Source of the DNA: Hygrocybe punicea
Taxonomy: Eukaryota > Basidiomycota > Agaricomycetes > Agaricales > Hygrophoraceae
Direction of reading: 5' to 3'
Assembly: GCA_963556145.1 (NCBI GenBank)
Contig: OY744465.1
Coordinates: 5,952,001-6,016,000, forward strand
DNA: 64,000 nt
In this document: piece by piece, positions 1 through 10,880 of the stretch
Layout of the letters: each line of letters starts with the position of its first letter
Numbering within the stretch: position 1 is the stretch's first letter
Position numbers and translations under genes: made by a program
The notes under the pieces: generated by a model
Database searches by the model: none
Seen by the model: the letters and a program-made list of their open reading frames with translations, nothing else
What the model was told of the DNA's origin: nothing

Positions 1-107
1 AGGTTTTCAAAACGGCGAAAAGTAATGTTTGTCATGCCTCACACGGGAGATCGGCGAATTGCCCAGAACATTCCAAATGAGGAAATTACGTGGTAAATCA
101 GTACATA

Positions 108-3100
108 TTACTCTATGTTGGATGTATCCTGATCCCAATGTCGTGAGAAATCCGCAAACTGTCGATTCGCAACCTTTTTCCTCTTGCCACGTCCCTCTCC
201 CTCTCCCCCCTCCATAGGCCTAGGCGCCTCGTCCATTTGTTCGGCATTTGTTGTGGTCTCCAAACCACCATTTTCACGAACAGAGGCACGGCCGTGACGT
301 TTGTGTACAGCCTGAGGTGTCTGGTGAGTCGCTGCAATAACATCGTGGAGGCTGATGTCGCTATCATCCAGCTCCTCCTCATCGTCGGGGTCAGGGATTA
401 GGTCTTCAACAACAATTGTTTCCGTTTCTGGGCATTTATGGTGGGCATCCACGCAGGTCAACTCGGCCCAAAAAGGGTCATTCTTGGTGCGTAGTTCCCT
501 CAACTTTTCCTGCATCTCAAATGACCTGAGGGTTTTGTGGGACAGGTCCCATTTCCTAACAACACACATCCGAAATGCCTGTTGAGACGGTAAGTGACTG
601 CTTGCTTTAATATTTGCTTTTCGCTGACCTTCTGCACAATTTCTTTTTTGTTCAAGGCCTCATAGGCCTTCCAAAGCCACCTTACGCTTGCATTGCGAAG
701 AGTCGGCAGGCGAGTATCCCAGGTAAGGTCTCCATTGCTGTCGATCTGGGAGAGAGTTGTCTTGACGACATCCTCAAGGAAACATTGATTGGTAATGTGC
801 TTGAATGGCCGTTGTATCCCGACGTCACATGGCTGGGCCACGCCTGTACATCCGCCAGGTATGAAGTCGACGAGAATGGCTGGATGTGTCATGTTCATCC
901 AGTCAAGGAATTCCTTGGAGTGGTGGACGCTCCATACATCAATTGACCACAATGCGCGTTGGTTTGTGGGAAGGCCCAAGGTAGTTTTTGTGTTCTGGAA
1001 ATATGGTGCCAAGATGTGATCAACAAATAATCGCATGGAATGTTGATTTGACCAGTAGGTCTTGGTGCCGGAGTACTCTAATCGGAACCCAGCAGAAATT
1101 GCGTCGCCATAGTTCGTGGAGGCCTTGTCTGGGCACGACCGCTCTGTTTTTCCATGGTAGATTGCCTGGAACGGCAACATCTTGCCGGAACTTGTTATCG
1201 TAACCATCACAGTGAATACTCGTTTCTCGTCACCTCCGATAACTGATACTTGTTTGGAGCCAGTTTCAGCATAGGTTAGCTTATCGCCGGGTGCGTAAAG
1301 CCGTTGAGTCTGATCTGAATTTGCATAGAGTTCAGCGGGGATATCGTATTCCTTAAGTAGGTATGCCTTTCTGATCGCGGATCTTTCGCATTGATCTTCC
1401 CAGTTGCCAGGTAATTTCTGAGCTGCCCAGGTCCCCTTTCGACATGTCCAATGCAGTGTATCACATAACCATTTCCGGACAAAAGACTCAGAAGCCCGGA
1501 AGGTTGACCCATCGTTGAATTTGCATTCCATGATGGTGGGCTTGTCGCGAATGATTGTAGCCACGATGATGCCACGGATGGCAATGACTGTAAGTGGGAC
1601 ACTTAGCTTCTGGAGCTCAATGAGCTGTTTGTGGATTTTCTCGGTGACATCAGGATAGTCTGCCTGTTAGACTCATTGGTAAGTCATTCCACCAGGCAAC
1701 TTGAACGATGCTCACCAAGGCTCCTCGAGGACCTCCATTGTGATGACCCAGGACATTCCCTGCCTTGATTCTGAGAAGGGTGGCATCGGACCACCTAGGC
1801 CTCTCCCCTGATCGGTCGATCCAGTCTCTGACAGACTCTCGTGCTAGGCTCTCGAAGATCTCAGGATTTCTTGTTTTGGCGATTTGCACTATTCTTGTTG
1901 CACTCATCTGCCAACCGGCAACCCTCGCAGCTTGTTCAATCATCTTCCAAGTTACAGGAGTGAACCAGTTGTGGTATTTTGCTGGACGTGACATGTGCTT
2001 GGGTTTGCGACCACACCTTTTACGATGATGTTCCCGATACCTCTTCTCTATAACTCTAGCCGGTCGGGTTTCTTCTGCAAGTTCCAATCGGCGCTTCTTG
2101 GTAAGTCCTGGATCTGTCAATTCAAGTGGAATGATTTTGCGCTTAGTACCACCAGGACTGCGGAGGCCTCGTTCCACTTCCTGGGACTGTTTCCTTCGCC
2201 GAAATTTTTGTTGACGGAGCTTGGACTGCTCTCGCTTCTGGAGTAAGCGCTGTTGTTTGGTGGCATTTTCCTGGATGCGTCTATCCTCTGTGTCTTCCTG
2301 AGACATCCACGAGTCTCTGGCTAAATTGGCATGGAATTCCTCATGTGAACATGGCTTGAAGAATGCGAGGAGTGGAGCCTTAGTGACGCTAAGTGCCACA
2401 CGAATAGATGACTCGATTTTGACCTTTCCTCCATCTTCTTTTGATCTAACGAGTTTGTCCTTTGTCACGACCTTTCCTCTGTCTTCCTTTGATCTAATGG
2501 GTTTGTCCTCTGTCGTGGGTAGGTTACTGGGGGTGCTGTCATCATCAGATGCATACAGTGACGAGGATGAATCATCATCGTTGGTGCTATCACCCTGCAC
2601 AGATGAATTGTCATCAGAGTAGGTGTGCATGGAGCCCATCTCGAAGTCTGAGTCCTGTGATGTGGCATCCAAAACAAGGCCTGGGAGATGAGGAGTGTAT
2701 CGGAATGTGTTATCAAGATGGGAGCCAACCTATTGATAGATAAGTGAATCTTCATGAATGTTTCGGAATACAACTAACCTCGTATTGATGCTGTGTACAG
2801 ATCCGAAGTAATACCTCAAGCCTCCCAGCTGCAACATCGGCTGGAGCAATCAACTTGTAATGTTTTGGCAAGAAAAAATGTGCAAGTGCATTCCATGCAA
2901 GTAATCCACACGAGAAGCTATCAATTTGGTGCGTGATCGGCAGGATATCATGGGTGAAGTTGATTGACGTATGTTCCTGTGTCCACTGTTCCAGAGCACC
3001 TTTTAACTCTGGGTCCATAACCCATCCCAAAGAGTCTCCATGCCAGATAGTATGAGTGCCGAAATCAAGCACAACGGCTACCCAGTGAGTTTCCTGGTAA

Positions 3101-3849
3101 TTAATGATAGTCCCGAGATAGATGGTGACACCTGATGCTAATGATTTTCCCTAGAGTTCCAGGTATTGCTGATGCCTCCGCTTTGGGTGCCGAAAGGCTT
3201 CAAGGAGATCTTGAGCAAAGTAAGTCGGCATGATAATAATGTTCGGTGGTGTGCTGTACTTGATGATATCCTGCTCTAGAATTGCCAGCATCTGGTTCTT
3301 GTGAGTGGTGCCTAGCCATATCGTGGTTGTATATTGATGTAAGTGAACAATTGAATCTTTGCCACCAAACCCCAACACGAATCCTGACCACGGCAATCTG
3401 GACAATGCCTGGTACACAGTATCCACGAGCTCTGCCATAGCCAACCCCCCCTGGCTCTGTAGCTTTTGCAGAGACCTGTAAGCCAATTGCCAACACTTTT
3501 GATTGTCGAGGACATGGCCGGCCTCCTGCCAGTAGGTGAGAAACCAGAGTGGAAAGAGTTTGATCACTCCTGAATCAATATATGCACAGGCTAAAGACTT
3601 GGCTGTTGGCGGGGAGGTGGATTGGAGACAGTTGACCAAATCTCTGACCACTGAGGGAGAGGGCACTGGTGCTGAAAGGAGGATTTCGATGTCACCTAGG
3701 GTAGCATAGGCTGGCTCCTTTGATATATAAATATCATGTATTGATTTGCTTGTGGCTGTGGGCAATCTGAAGTCAAGAAAGGTGGGAATACAATTATTTT
3801 GGCTGGGTAGGATCTGCTGAATGAATTCTGGCGGGATCTCAAGCTCCAT
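108..3849 (-). CDS. Ulp1-like peptidase fused to DDE transposase (one in-frame stop)
   Basis: Four exons join in phase 0: 3849-2779, 2729-1716, 1663-629 and 578-108, about 1196 codons. The 49-, 52- and 50-base introns have donors GTTAGT, GTGAGC and GTCAGC and acceptors ending in AG. The first third is a C48/Ulp1-type cysteine peptidase: the His motif is THW at about 3093, an Asp follows in HGDSLGW, and the Gln/Cys motif is QIDSFSCG at about 2915. The middle is charged and Lys/Arg-rich and ends in a helix-turn-helix-like part (WFTPVTWKMIEQAARVAGW). The last third is a DDE_1 (pogo-like) transposase with NSDQT, SIDVWSVHHS and QPCDVG as candidate acidic positions. An acidic C-terminal tail follows. 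A TAG at 3151-3153 lies in frame within exon 1; both sides match the fold, so I read it as a nonsense mutation. Upstream exons may exist beyond 3849. The element's termini were not firmly found; ggcgaatt occurs near both ends. Confidence 0.8.
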
Positions 3850-3969
3850 GAGAGTAGTGGCGAAAATTTCCCTGTGTCACACGTAACGCCCACTCAAGGT
3901 GAATTGGTGAATTCGCCAGACGCGTAACGCGTCACACCCAGTGGCGGATTGACCGAATTAGTACAGTAT

Positions 3970-4131
3970 AAGAAGGGCTAATAGTTTTTGAAGCAAAACA
4001 TCGGACTACAAGCATTCTTCTAATATAAGGGCTTAACAAATTTTAAAGCAAAACATTGGAGTATTACTATAAGGCTTTATCTTGAATGCTTGTAGTCCGA
4101 TGTTTTGCTTCAAAAACTATCAACCCTTCTT
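3970..4131. repeat. Inverted repeat with 48-bp arms (palindromic MITE-like unit)
   Basis: The arms 3970-4017 and 4084-4131 are reverse complements with two mismatches. The core is gaatgcttgtagtccgatgt followed by tttgcttcaaa. Further partial direct copies follow at about 4146-4190, 4208-4235 and 4287-4315. No coding capacity is visible. Confidence 0.8.
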
Positions 4132-4419
4132 ATATGCCTTTACCATGAATGCTTATAGTCTGATGTTTTGCTTTAAATTCCTAAGCCCTGATTATAAACC
4201 CTTAGTCTGAATGCTTGTAGTCCGAAGCTTGTTTTTGAAATGCAATAGTCTTGGTTATAGTAACGCTTCAAACACTAGCAACTGTTTAGTCCGATGTTTT
4301 GCTTCAAATTTTATAACAAATGTGTCAAGCCATTATACTATAATCTGAAGCTGAGTTCTGAAACTATACTCACATACCCTTATATCATTATAATATAATT
4401 GAATGAGTTGAAATAATAA

Positions 4420-5190
4420 CTGGATGTATTGGGGTGAAACTGGACAAGTTTTGACAATGACTAGAAGTTTTGACATAACTGGATCTGTTATAGGCATAAC
4501 TGGACATGTTTTTGAGGATGTGTTTAGAGTGTGAGAGAACGTGTTTTATCGTGATTGGACATGTTTTTAGATGACTGGACATGTTTTTAACATGACAGGA
4601 CGTGTTTTTAATGTGACAGGACGTGTTTTTATGTGACAGGACATATTTTAGGTGTGACTGGACGTGTTTTAACGTGATTGGACATGTTTTAGGTGTGACT
4701 GGACGTGTTTTAGGTGTGACTGGACGTGTTTTAGACATGATTGGACGTGTTTGAGGTATGACTAGATGTGTTTTAGGTGTGACTAGACGTGTTTTAATGT
4801 GACTGGACGTGTTTTAGACATGATTGGACGTGTTTGAGATATGACTGGACGTGTTTTAGGTGTGACTAGACGTGTTTTAACGTGACTGGACGTGTTTTAG
4901 ACATGATTGGACGTGTTTGAGGTATGACTGGACGTGTTTTAGGTGTGACTAGACGTGTTGTAACGTGACTGGACGTGTTTGAGGTATGACTGGACATGTA
5001 TTGGTATAATTGAATATGTATTGAGTAAAGTAGGATATGTTTTATTGTGAGTGGACATGTTTTATTGTGAGTGAACATGTTTTATTGTGAGTGGACATGT
5101 TTTATTATATGGACGTGTTTTCTTGGTGGATATGTTTTCTTGGTGGAGGTGTTTTCTTGGTAGACATGTTTTGTTGAAAGTGGACATGTT
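4420..5190. repeat. Degenerate ~20-bp minisatellite
   Basis: Units like tgactggacgtgttttaggt repeat with variable length of roughly 17-24 bases over about 770 bp. Read in reverse the array gives open frames rich in TRPVTPK repeats. That is a by-product of the repeat, not evidence of a protein. The units decay towards 5100-5190 (ggacatgttttattgtgag). Confidence 0.85.
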
Positions 5191-5590
5191 TTAAGCTTAT
5201 AATAATAGCTACTCATAAGATAATTGAGACCATAGCAATAGCTGATTATGGTATAGCTCAGTCTATAGCAATATGTGGCTGTAGTATCACTATGCTCGTG
5301 GAAATAGCTTCCTAATGGATAATCAAGTCTCTAGTAGTAACTGAACTAACAGTTAACTTAATCTCTCAGCTAATACTAGGTTTAGTATACTGTAATTCTC
5401 ATTCTCTTGCCCTCTCAAAGTTAATCTATGCCCACTTATAAATCTTTATTATTATGTAGCACAAAATGAATGATAAAGTTTGTGTCTAAGCTAATGAAAA
5501 TCAAGGGAAATAAATTGTAATTGAAAACTTAGCAGAAAGTGGATGATGATCAAGCAGATGGCCTATGTCTGTCTTAATGAAAATAAGAAG
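5190..5590. other. AT-rich spacer without recognised feature
   Basis: No convincing reading frame, RNA gene or repeat was seen. It separates the ~20-bp minisatellite from the 70-bp array. Confidence 0.5.
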
Positions 5591-5594
5591 AAAG

Positions 5595-6175
5595 AACGCT
5601 CCAAACACCTCTAGTTAGAGGGAAGCGTAGACTTATGTCCACCTTACTATAGCAGGAAGCCTAAAACACTCCAAACACTTCTAGTTAGATAGAAGCATGG
5701 ACCTATGTCCACCTCATTATAGCAGGAGGCCTGAAACACTTCAAACACCTCTAGTTAGAGGGAAATATACACCAATGTTCACCTCACTATAGCAGGAGGC
5801 CTGAAACACTTCAAACACCTCTAGTTAGAGGGAAACATATACCTATGTCCACCTCACTATAGCAGGAGGCCTGAAACACTCCAAACGCCTCTAGTTAGAG
5901 GGAAGCCTAGACCTATGTCCACCTTACTATAGCAGGAGGTCTGAAACACTCCAAACACCCCTAGTTAGAAGAAAGCATAGACCTATGTCCATCTCGCTAT
6001 AGCAGGAGGCTTGAAACACTCAGAACGCCTCTAGTTAGATGAAGGCATAGATCTATACTCAAAATCTATCTAAGGTGAAAATATATATACCTGATTATAG
6101 CAGGAGGCCTGAAAAACTCGAAACACCTCTAGTTAGAGGGAGCCATCGACCTATTGTCTCCCTCTAATATGAGGG
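5595..6175. repeat. 70-bp tandem repeat array (about 8 units)
   Basis: The anchor ctagttaga recurs at 5611, 5681, 5751, 5821, 5891, 5961 and 6031, exactly 70 bases apart, and once more near 6129 after a longer unit. Each unit also carries tatgtccacct, actatagcaggaggcct and gaaacactccaaac. No coding capacity. Confidence 0.92.
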
Positions 6176-6935
6176 GTTAGGTGGGAGTCACTGGTGCTTG
6201 TTAGCTAGTTACTAACTGTCTTGTTACAAACTGTTAGTAACCTCTGTTAAAAACACCTCCAAACTCCCTCAGTTACTAACAGCTGTGATAAACTCAGGTG
6301 AGGTTAGTAACTGAATCCTAGAGCAGCAGGTGTCAGTGAAGACATGGCTTGCTTTGAGAGATTCAGGACTGAGAGACAGCTTTATGAGTGCGATAGGAGT
6401 CTCGAGTCAGTTCGAGAATGAATCACCATATGAGCGGCCCCGTCCATTGGCATTTTGGAGTCATAGTGACAAGACCCGCTAAAGCAGCGACCGCAGCGAC
6501 CAGGGAAGAGTGGTGTGACCTACCTCTAGCAATATTAATGCGGCATTGGCACCGCCCATATCCGAGTCATTGGACATCGAGTATGTTCCGAGTCCTAAAT
6601 TTATTTAGGCTCGGTCTTATAGGACCTGAGCCACCCAAATCAAAATTCCACTCTAACGTTGCGGCAAACGCCGGTTTGGCTGTGTTTGCATTCAAACCTG
6701 ATTTGCCCCAGCGCACCAGCCTTTGTCTCTGTCGACCAGCTTCGATATCTCTATTTCCACACATAGAGCTCGATTGTTGCCCGCGATGATATTCAACCAA
6801 GTCCCACTGTCCCAGCTGCTCATGAACTTGTATGTTTTATTTTTATTCTTCAAGTTTGTTCTTCTAACTAACTACTAAATCACCTGATTCGTGGCCAGAT
6901 GAATGCGTTAACGCCCCTTTAGCACCTTCTCCAGT

Positions 6936-6997
6936 ACCCCTTCCATCTCCACAATCCCGGCGACAACTATGACACCACCAACCACAATTGCGAACAT
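6936..6997 (+). repeat. 62-bp direct repeat, copy 1
   Basis: It matches 7124-7185 with one visible mismatch, beginning accccttccatctccacaat. The copies are 188 bases apart. Its origin is unknown. Confidence 0.85.
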
Positions 6998-7123
6998 CAG
7001 CACCGTGACCCACGCGGCAACTCAAACGACCCACGCCCCGTCAAATGCGAGGTCAACATGATTCGCAGCCCGGTGTGCCCACTCCCTCTGTTCTTGTATT
7101 TATTTATTTCTATCTCACTATAG

Positions 7124-7185
7124 ACCCCTTCCATCTCCACAATCCCGGCGACAACTATGACACCACCAACCACAATCGCGAACAT
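7124..7185 (+). repeat. 62-bp direct repeat, copy 2
   Basis: Second copy of the repeat at 6936-6997; the only difference seen is an attg/atcg change near the right end. Confidence 0.85.
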
Positions 7186-10159
7186 ACGGTGGGGGGGAGG
7201 GGTGTTGCATACAAGAGGCACAGCGATGAGCCCAGCTTCTTCCTGCTCTCCGATTTCTCCCCAAGATGCCATCATGGAACGTTAGTATCCGCCAAAAGCG
7301 TGATCGGCCCTCTGTGACTCCACAAATAGCAGCGGGTATGCCGGGATCCCAGCTAGATCGAACATCGCACGCGAATGACGATCTCTGTGAGTACCACTCG
7401 CACTCATGAAACTTGGGGGCTGCCCAGAGTTGATGCTCTGACGTGTCTCGCTGAGAGATTCACTGGGCGTCACGGATTAGGTTCACCCACGCCCTACCAC
7501 ACATCTTCACACAGACCCTGATGGCACCCACAGCGTCGTATTACTGCCAAGAAAGCCGAGTTCTTATCAGGAACTTGAAGGTGTGTGTGACTAAATGTAG
7601 CCCTTCCTTAGTAACAATCTACAATAGTTCTGCACAATATTGATATTAATGCCAGTGATCATGACTATGCCACGGCATGCAAGACCCGATTTGCGTGCTT
7701 GAATGTGACTAACAGGTTAAACAGTCAAAGAACTCATTCTGGAGAACGTGGAGAACGACGCGACGTGCGTTCATTGCCGTCGGACAGAGGTATTCCAGTC
7801 CTTTCTTAGCTGTCAACATCTCAACTTGAACTTGAACTGGCTTCAACCCGTCTCGGCAGCAGTTTCGATGCTGTAACCTGCCAGAATCAAGGGATTCAGA
7901 AGGCAAGTATAAAACTCAGATGTGTTGTCCAACGTCCTTCAACATGCCAGATTTTTCCGCACAAATGTTAGAACTAATTTTCGGGTCATGTTTATTGGGC
8001 GGTGGGTGTTTCATCGATTATTTATTTCCTTGCTTATTCGTTGCACTTCACCAGTGGTATTGAACGCTGCGTATGTTTGATCATGGTTGTGATGCTCTGC
8101 AACTCTTATTTTGTCAAAAAATGACAGCGTTTGGGGAATATCATGTGTCCAGACGTATACATTTTGCGTGCAAAATCCGGAGATCAACTCTTTCTCAGTA
8201 TTGGTTAGCTTTTGTCGTAACATTTCTGAGCTTACCCTCTGAATACAGTTTTCGTAGGTCGGAGCCCTCTGGCAAGCAATCAATAGAGTATGGTCTATGG
8301 CGTTTCTGACCAAAAGTCCATATGCCATTAGGTGCAGCAACACTTTCGACTTGTTCATGAATGTCCACTTAGCCTACTACTATCTGGTTACCAACTACGG
8401 TAACCCATCATCTCTTATAACCAACGTCTGGTGGGTGTTTGATGTCCTTCATTTCAAAATCTCCTCTTTAACCCTTCATTCAGGAGTCTATGGGTGAGGG
8501 GGAAAAAAGACCACATCTTATTCTGCAATTAACCTTGCCTTGGTTCCGTGTTAAGTTACACGTCATAACAGCAGTGAGTGTTATTGGTGTCCCCAGTACA
8601 CCGGCACTGAAGTTTGGCCCATAATAAACAGGGAGTCATGGAGTTCGTCATTCGGAGGTCTGCGGCCATTCGTGAATATATGGTATATCAATGCTTACTC
8701 GTGGATTTCCAGCATCTTTACAAGTCGGGTATACTTGGGTGAGCAAAGATATTATAATCCCCAACTTGTCGTTCTACTTATTTCTTCTTGGATAGTCTGC
8801 AAACGCAAGCTAGTAGCCGTTGTCCTCATGAGTGGGCAGGTTTATGTACCCCCCCCTTTCTGTTTCTCATTCGCAAGACAGGTGACGCTGTCCTTATTTT
8901 CCTTGGGTGGGATACCACTCCCACATCACGTTTGCCTTTATCGCACTGACGTTGAGATGTTTTTCCATACGCCCAGCTTGCACCCAATGTACTTTCTTTT
9001 CCCCCTCCCCTCTCCACTAAGTGGGCATGAAATACTTAACAATCATTTGGCAGATCTCGGAGCCACATTGTCAGTAGAATTTTTGATACCAACCTGCAGT
9101 CCCCCAACAAGTCTGACTGCACACATTCTCCCATAGAGTCACGCAGCATTTTCTTAACGTTCCTGGTGCCTGGCATTTTGGTGTAATTTTAAAGTATTCC
9201 TCATTAATCATCGTGGAATTCTCCATCACTTTTTGTCTTTGTCGCTGCCTCTACCAATCAGAGACCACTTTCAAATGGTAATGTCGTCTTTTGGTTTGAT
9301 TAATCTCACGTGCTTCTTCCTCTCTGAATTTTGGGCAGGACAAACTCTAGGATCCATACCTTGATGTCGGCACCGTGACCCACGCTTAATTTTGTCTTAA
9401 TTGCTGGACAAGCTGCCAATCCCCCACCCTCAGCAATACCCAGCACGACTAACATGACCATGATCACTACAACCACGAACGTGATCACGACAACGAACAT
9501 GACCAAGACGACATGCAATGAACCCCCAATGGCAATCGTGGAGTCGACAAGATGGATGGCGCAGCGGAGGTGGATGCACTGACTGCTGCCATCACACACA
9601 ATGGACCCAGTGTTTACGACATGTTTGACATGTCAGGATGTCAACGCGAGGTGCTCCACACCTGGGCCAGCGCCCCACTCCCACCTCGCAAGCGAGCTGG
9701 CCACATCAATTGATGTGTGCAGCGCCATTGTGAGGTAAGAATGGTGCAGCACAATGTTACCATTGCATGAACACCCCCACACACTGAGAGACCACGACAA
9801 TTGAGGCCCTCCACCTTCTCGACAGCGAACAAGGAGCCCAAGTCGGGCCATGGCAACAGCAATACACTGATAACCTCGCATATACAGCCTCTGCATCAAT
9901 TGACGCGAGTGCATGTTTGTGAGGTAGTGGTATTGGCGCTTGCTGATGTGGTGTCACCCTGCCGTGGGGTTCCTGGGAATTGGTTTGTATTGTTATCTCG
10001 TGGTCTGATTCACCCAGTTCTCGTGGTTTGAGGGTATCTGGTGCTTTCGTGGGTGGAGATGGGTATGGCCTAGCCGTGGTAATCAGTGACGTGGCTGAAA
10101 AAAAGGAGCAAATGATGTTTGTACTTATTAGGTCTTTTTTTCGTTGAATGCTCGCAAAA

Positions 10160-10560
10160 ATGCAGCTAAACCTACCCTACTTGTACTTTCTGCTTGGAAT
10201 TTTCATCTGCCTCCTCTCGCATTTGACACTGGCATCTATGCCGAGTGTTGAGTTCCCATTCTTCAGGGTTGGGAATGTTTCCAGGTGAATTATAATGAAG
10301 TTTTTGATGCTCTTGTTTCTCTCACTATTCCTCAGTTTCAGCAGACAAGTCAACTTATTGCCTCTGGATACTATGATACTACCACTGCCCCATCAGTCCG
10401 TGAGTATTTTTTTCATAATTTCTTCGTTCCTCTACACGCCTGCATTACAGATGGCAATTCATTTGCCCTTGGAGGCAGTGGACCTCGTCAACTCATCCCC
10501 ACTGCTTGTGAGCATTCTTTTGATTTATTCATTGTTCCTTTCACCTAGTGTTACAGCCAC
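10160..10560 (+). other. Possible upstream exons of Helitron A or a separate small gene
   Basis: An ATG at 10160 opens a 42-codon frame with a hydrophobic start resembling a signal or membrane segment, ending at a GTGAAT that could be a splice donor. An open stretch at 10285-10548 reads like protein (for example NNFF-like text VREYFFHNFFVPLHAC) in the same orientation as Helitron A. I cannot prove splicing or name a family. Confidence 0.3.
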
Positions 10561-10773
10561 CCATTTCTTCATCTATGGTTAAGTGCTTGTCCAATTATTC
10601 TATATCCGAGTCACAAATTGCTTTTGGAGGTGGTACTATGTGTGTTGCTTGTGCCAACTCTCCTGTTTATATTGTCTGACCTCTGATCCATAGGAAAAAT
10701 TCATATTCATATTCAGTGAGCTCATTTACACCTCCACTGCTGTCTGTGTGTTGTGTAAGTCAATGCCACCAAT

Positions 10774-10880
10774 ATGGGTGTCTGTCTTTTGCCCAAGATG
10801 GGTGTCTGTCTTTTGCCCAATATGGGTGTCTGTCCATTGCCCGATATGGGTGTCTGTCTTTTGCCCAAGATGGGTGTTTG
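10774..10880. repeat. 24-bp minisatellite (about 4-5 units)
   Basis: Units like tatgggtgtctgtcttttgc followed by ccaa repeat in tandem. They lie in the 5' part of the Helitron A open frame and would encode YGCLSFAQ repeats, so the true protein start is probably downstream of them. Confidence 0.85.

Larger units (their letters stand above)
6176..10150. other. ~4 kb without a supportable gene
   Basis: Many short open frames exist but none shows a recognisable domain or a consistent intron-exon pattern. A 123-codon plus frame at 6418-6789 and a 115-codon minus frame at 8011-8358 are the longest plausible pieces; I do not recognise either. 9420-9520 is a simple ACGA/ACCA-rich stretch. The phrase caccgtgacccacg occurs near 7000 and again near 9372, so parts may be copies of one repeat. 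Confidence 0.4.

Noticed and set aside
4388..5078. Minus-strand frames rich in TRPVTPK repeats as a repeat protein
   Set aside because: They arise directly from the ~20-bp minisatellite; no signal peptide, exon structure or non-repeat domain is attached.
6418..6789. 123-codon plus-strand frame as a gene
   Set aside because: No recognisable domain, no supporting exons and an unremarkable start context; left as unassigned.
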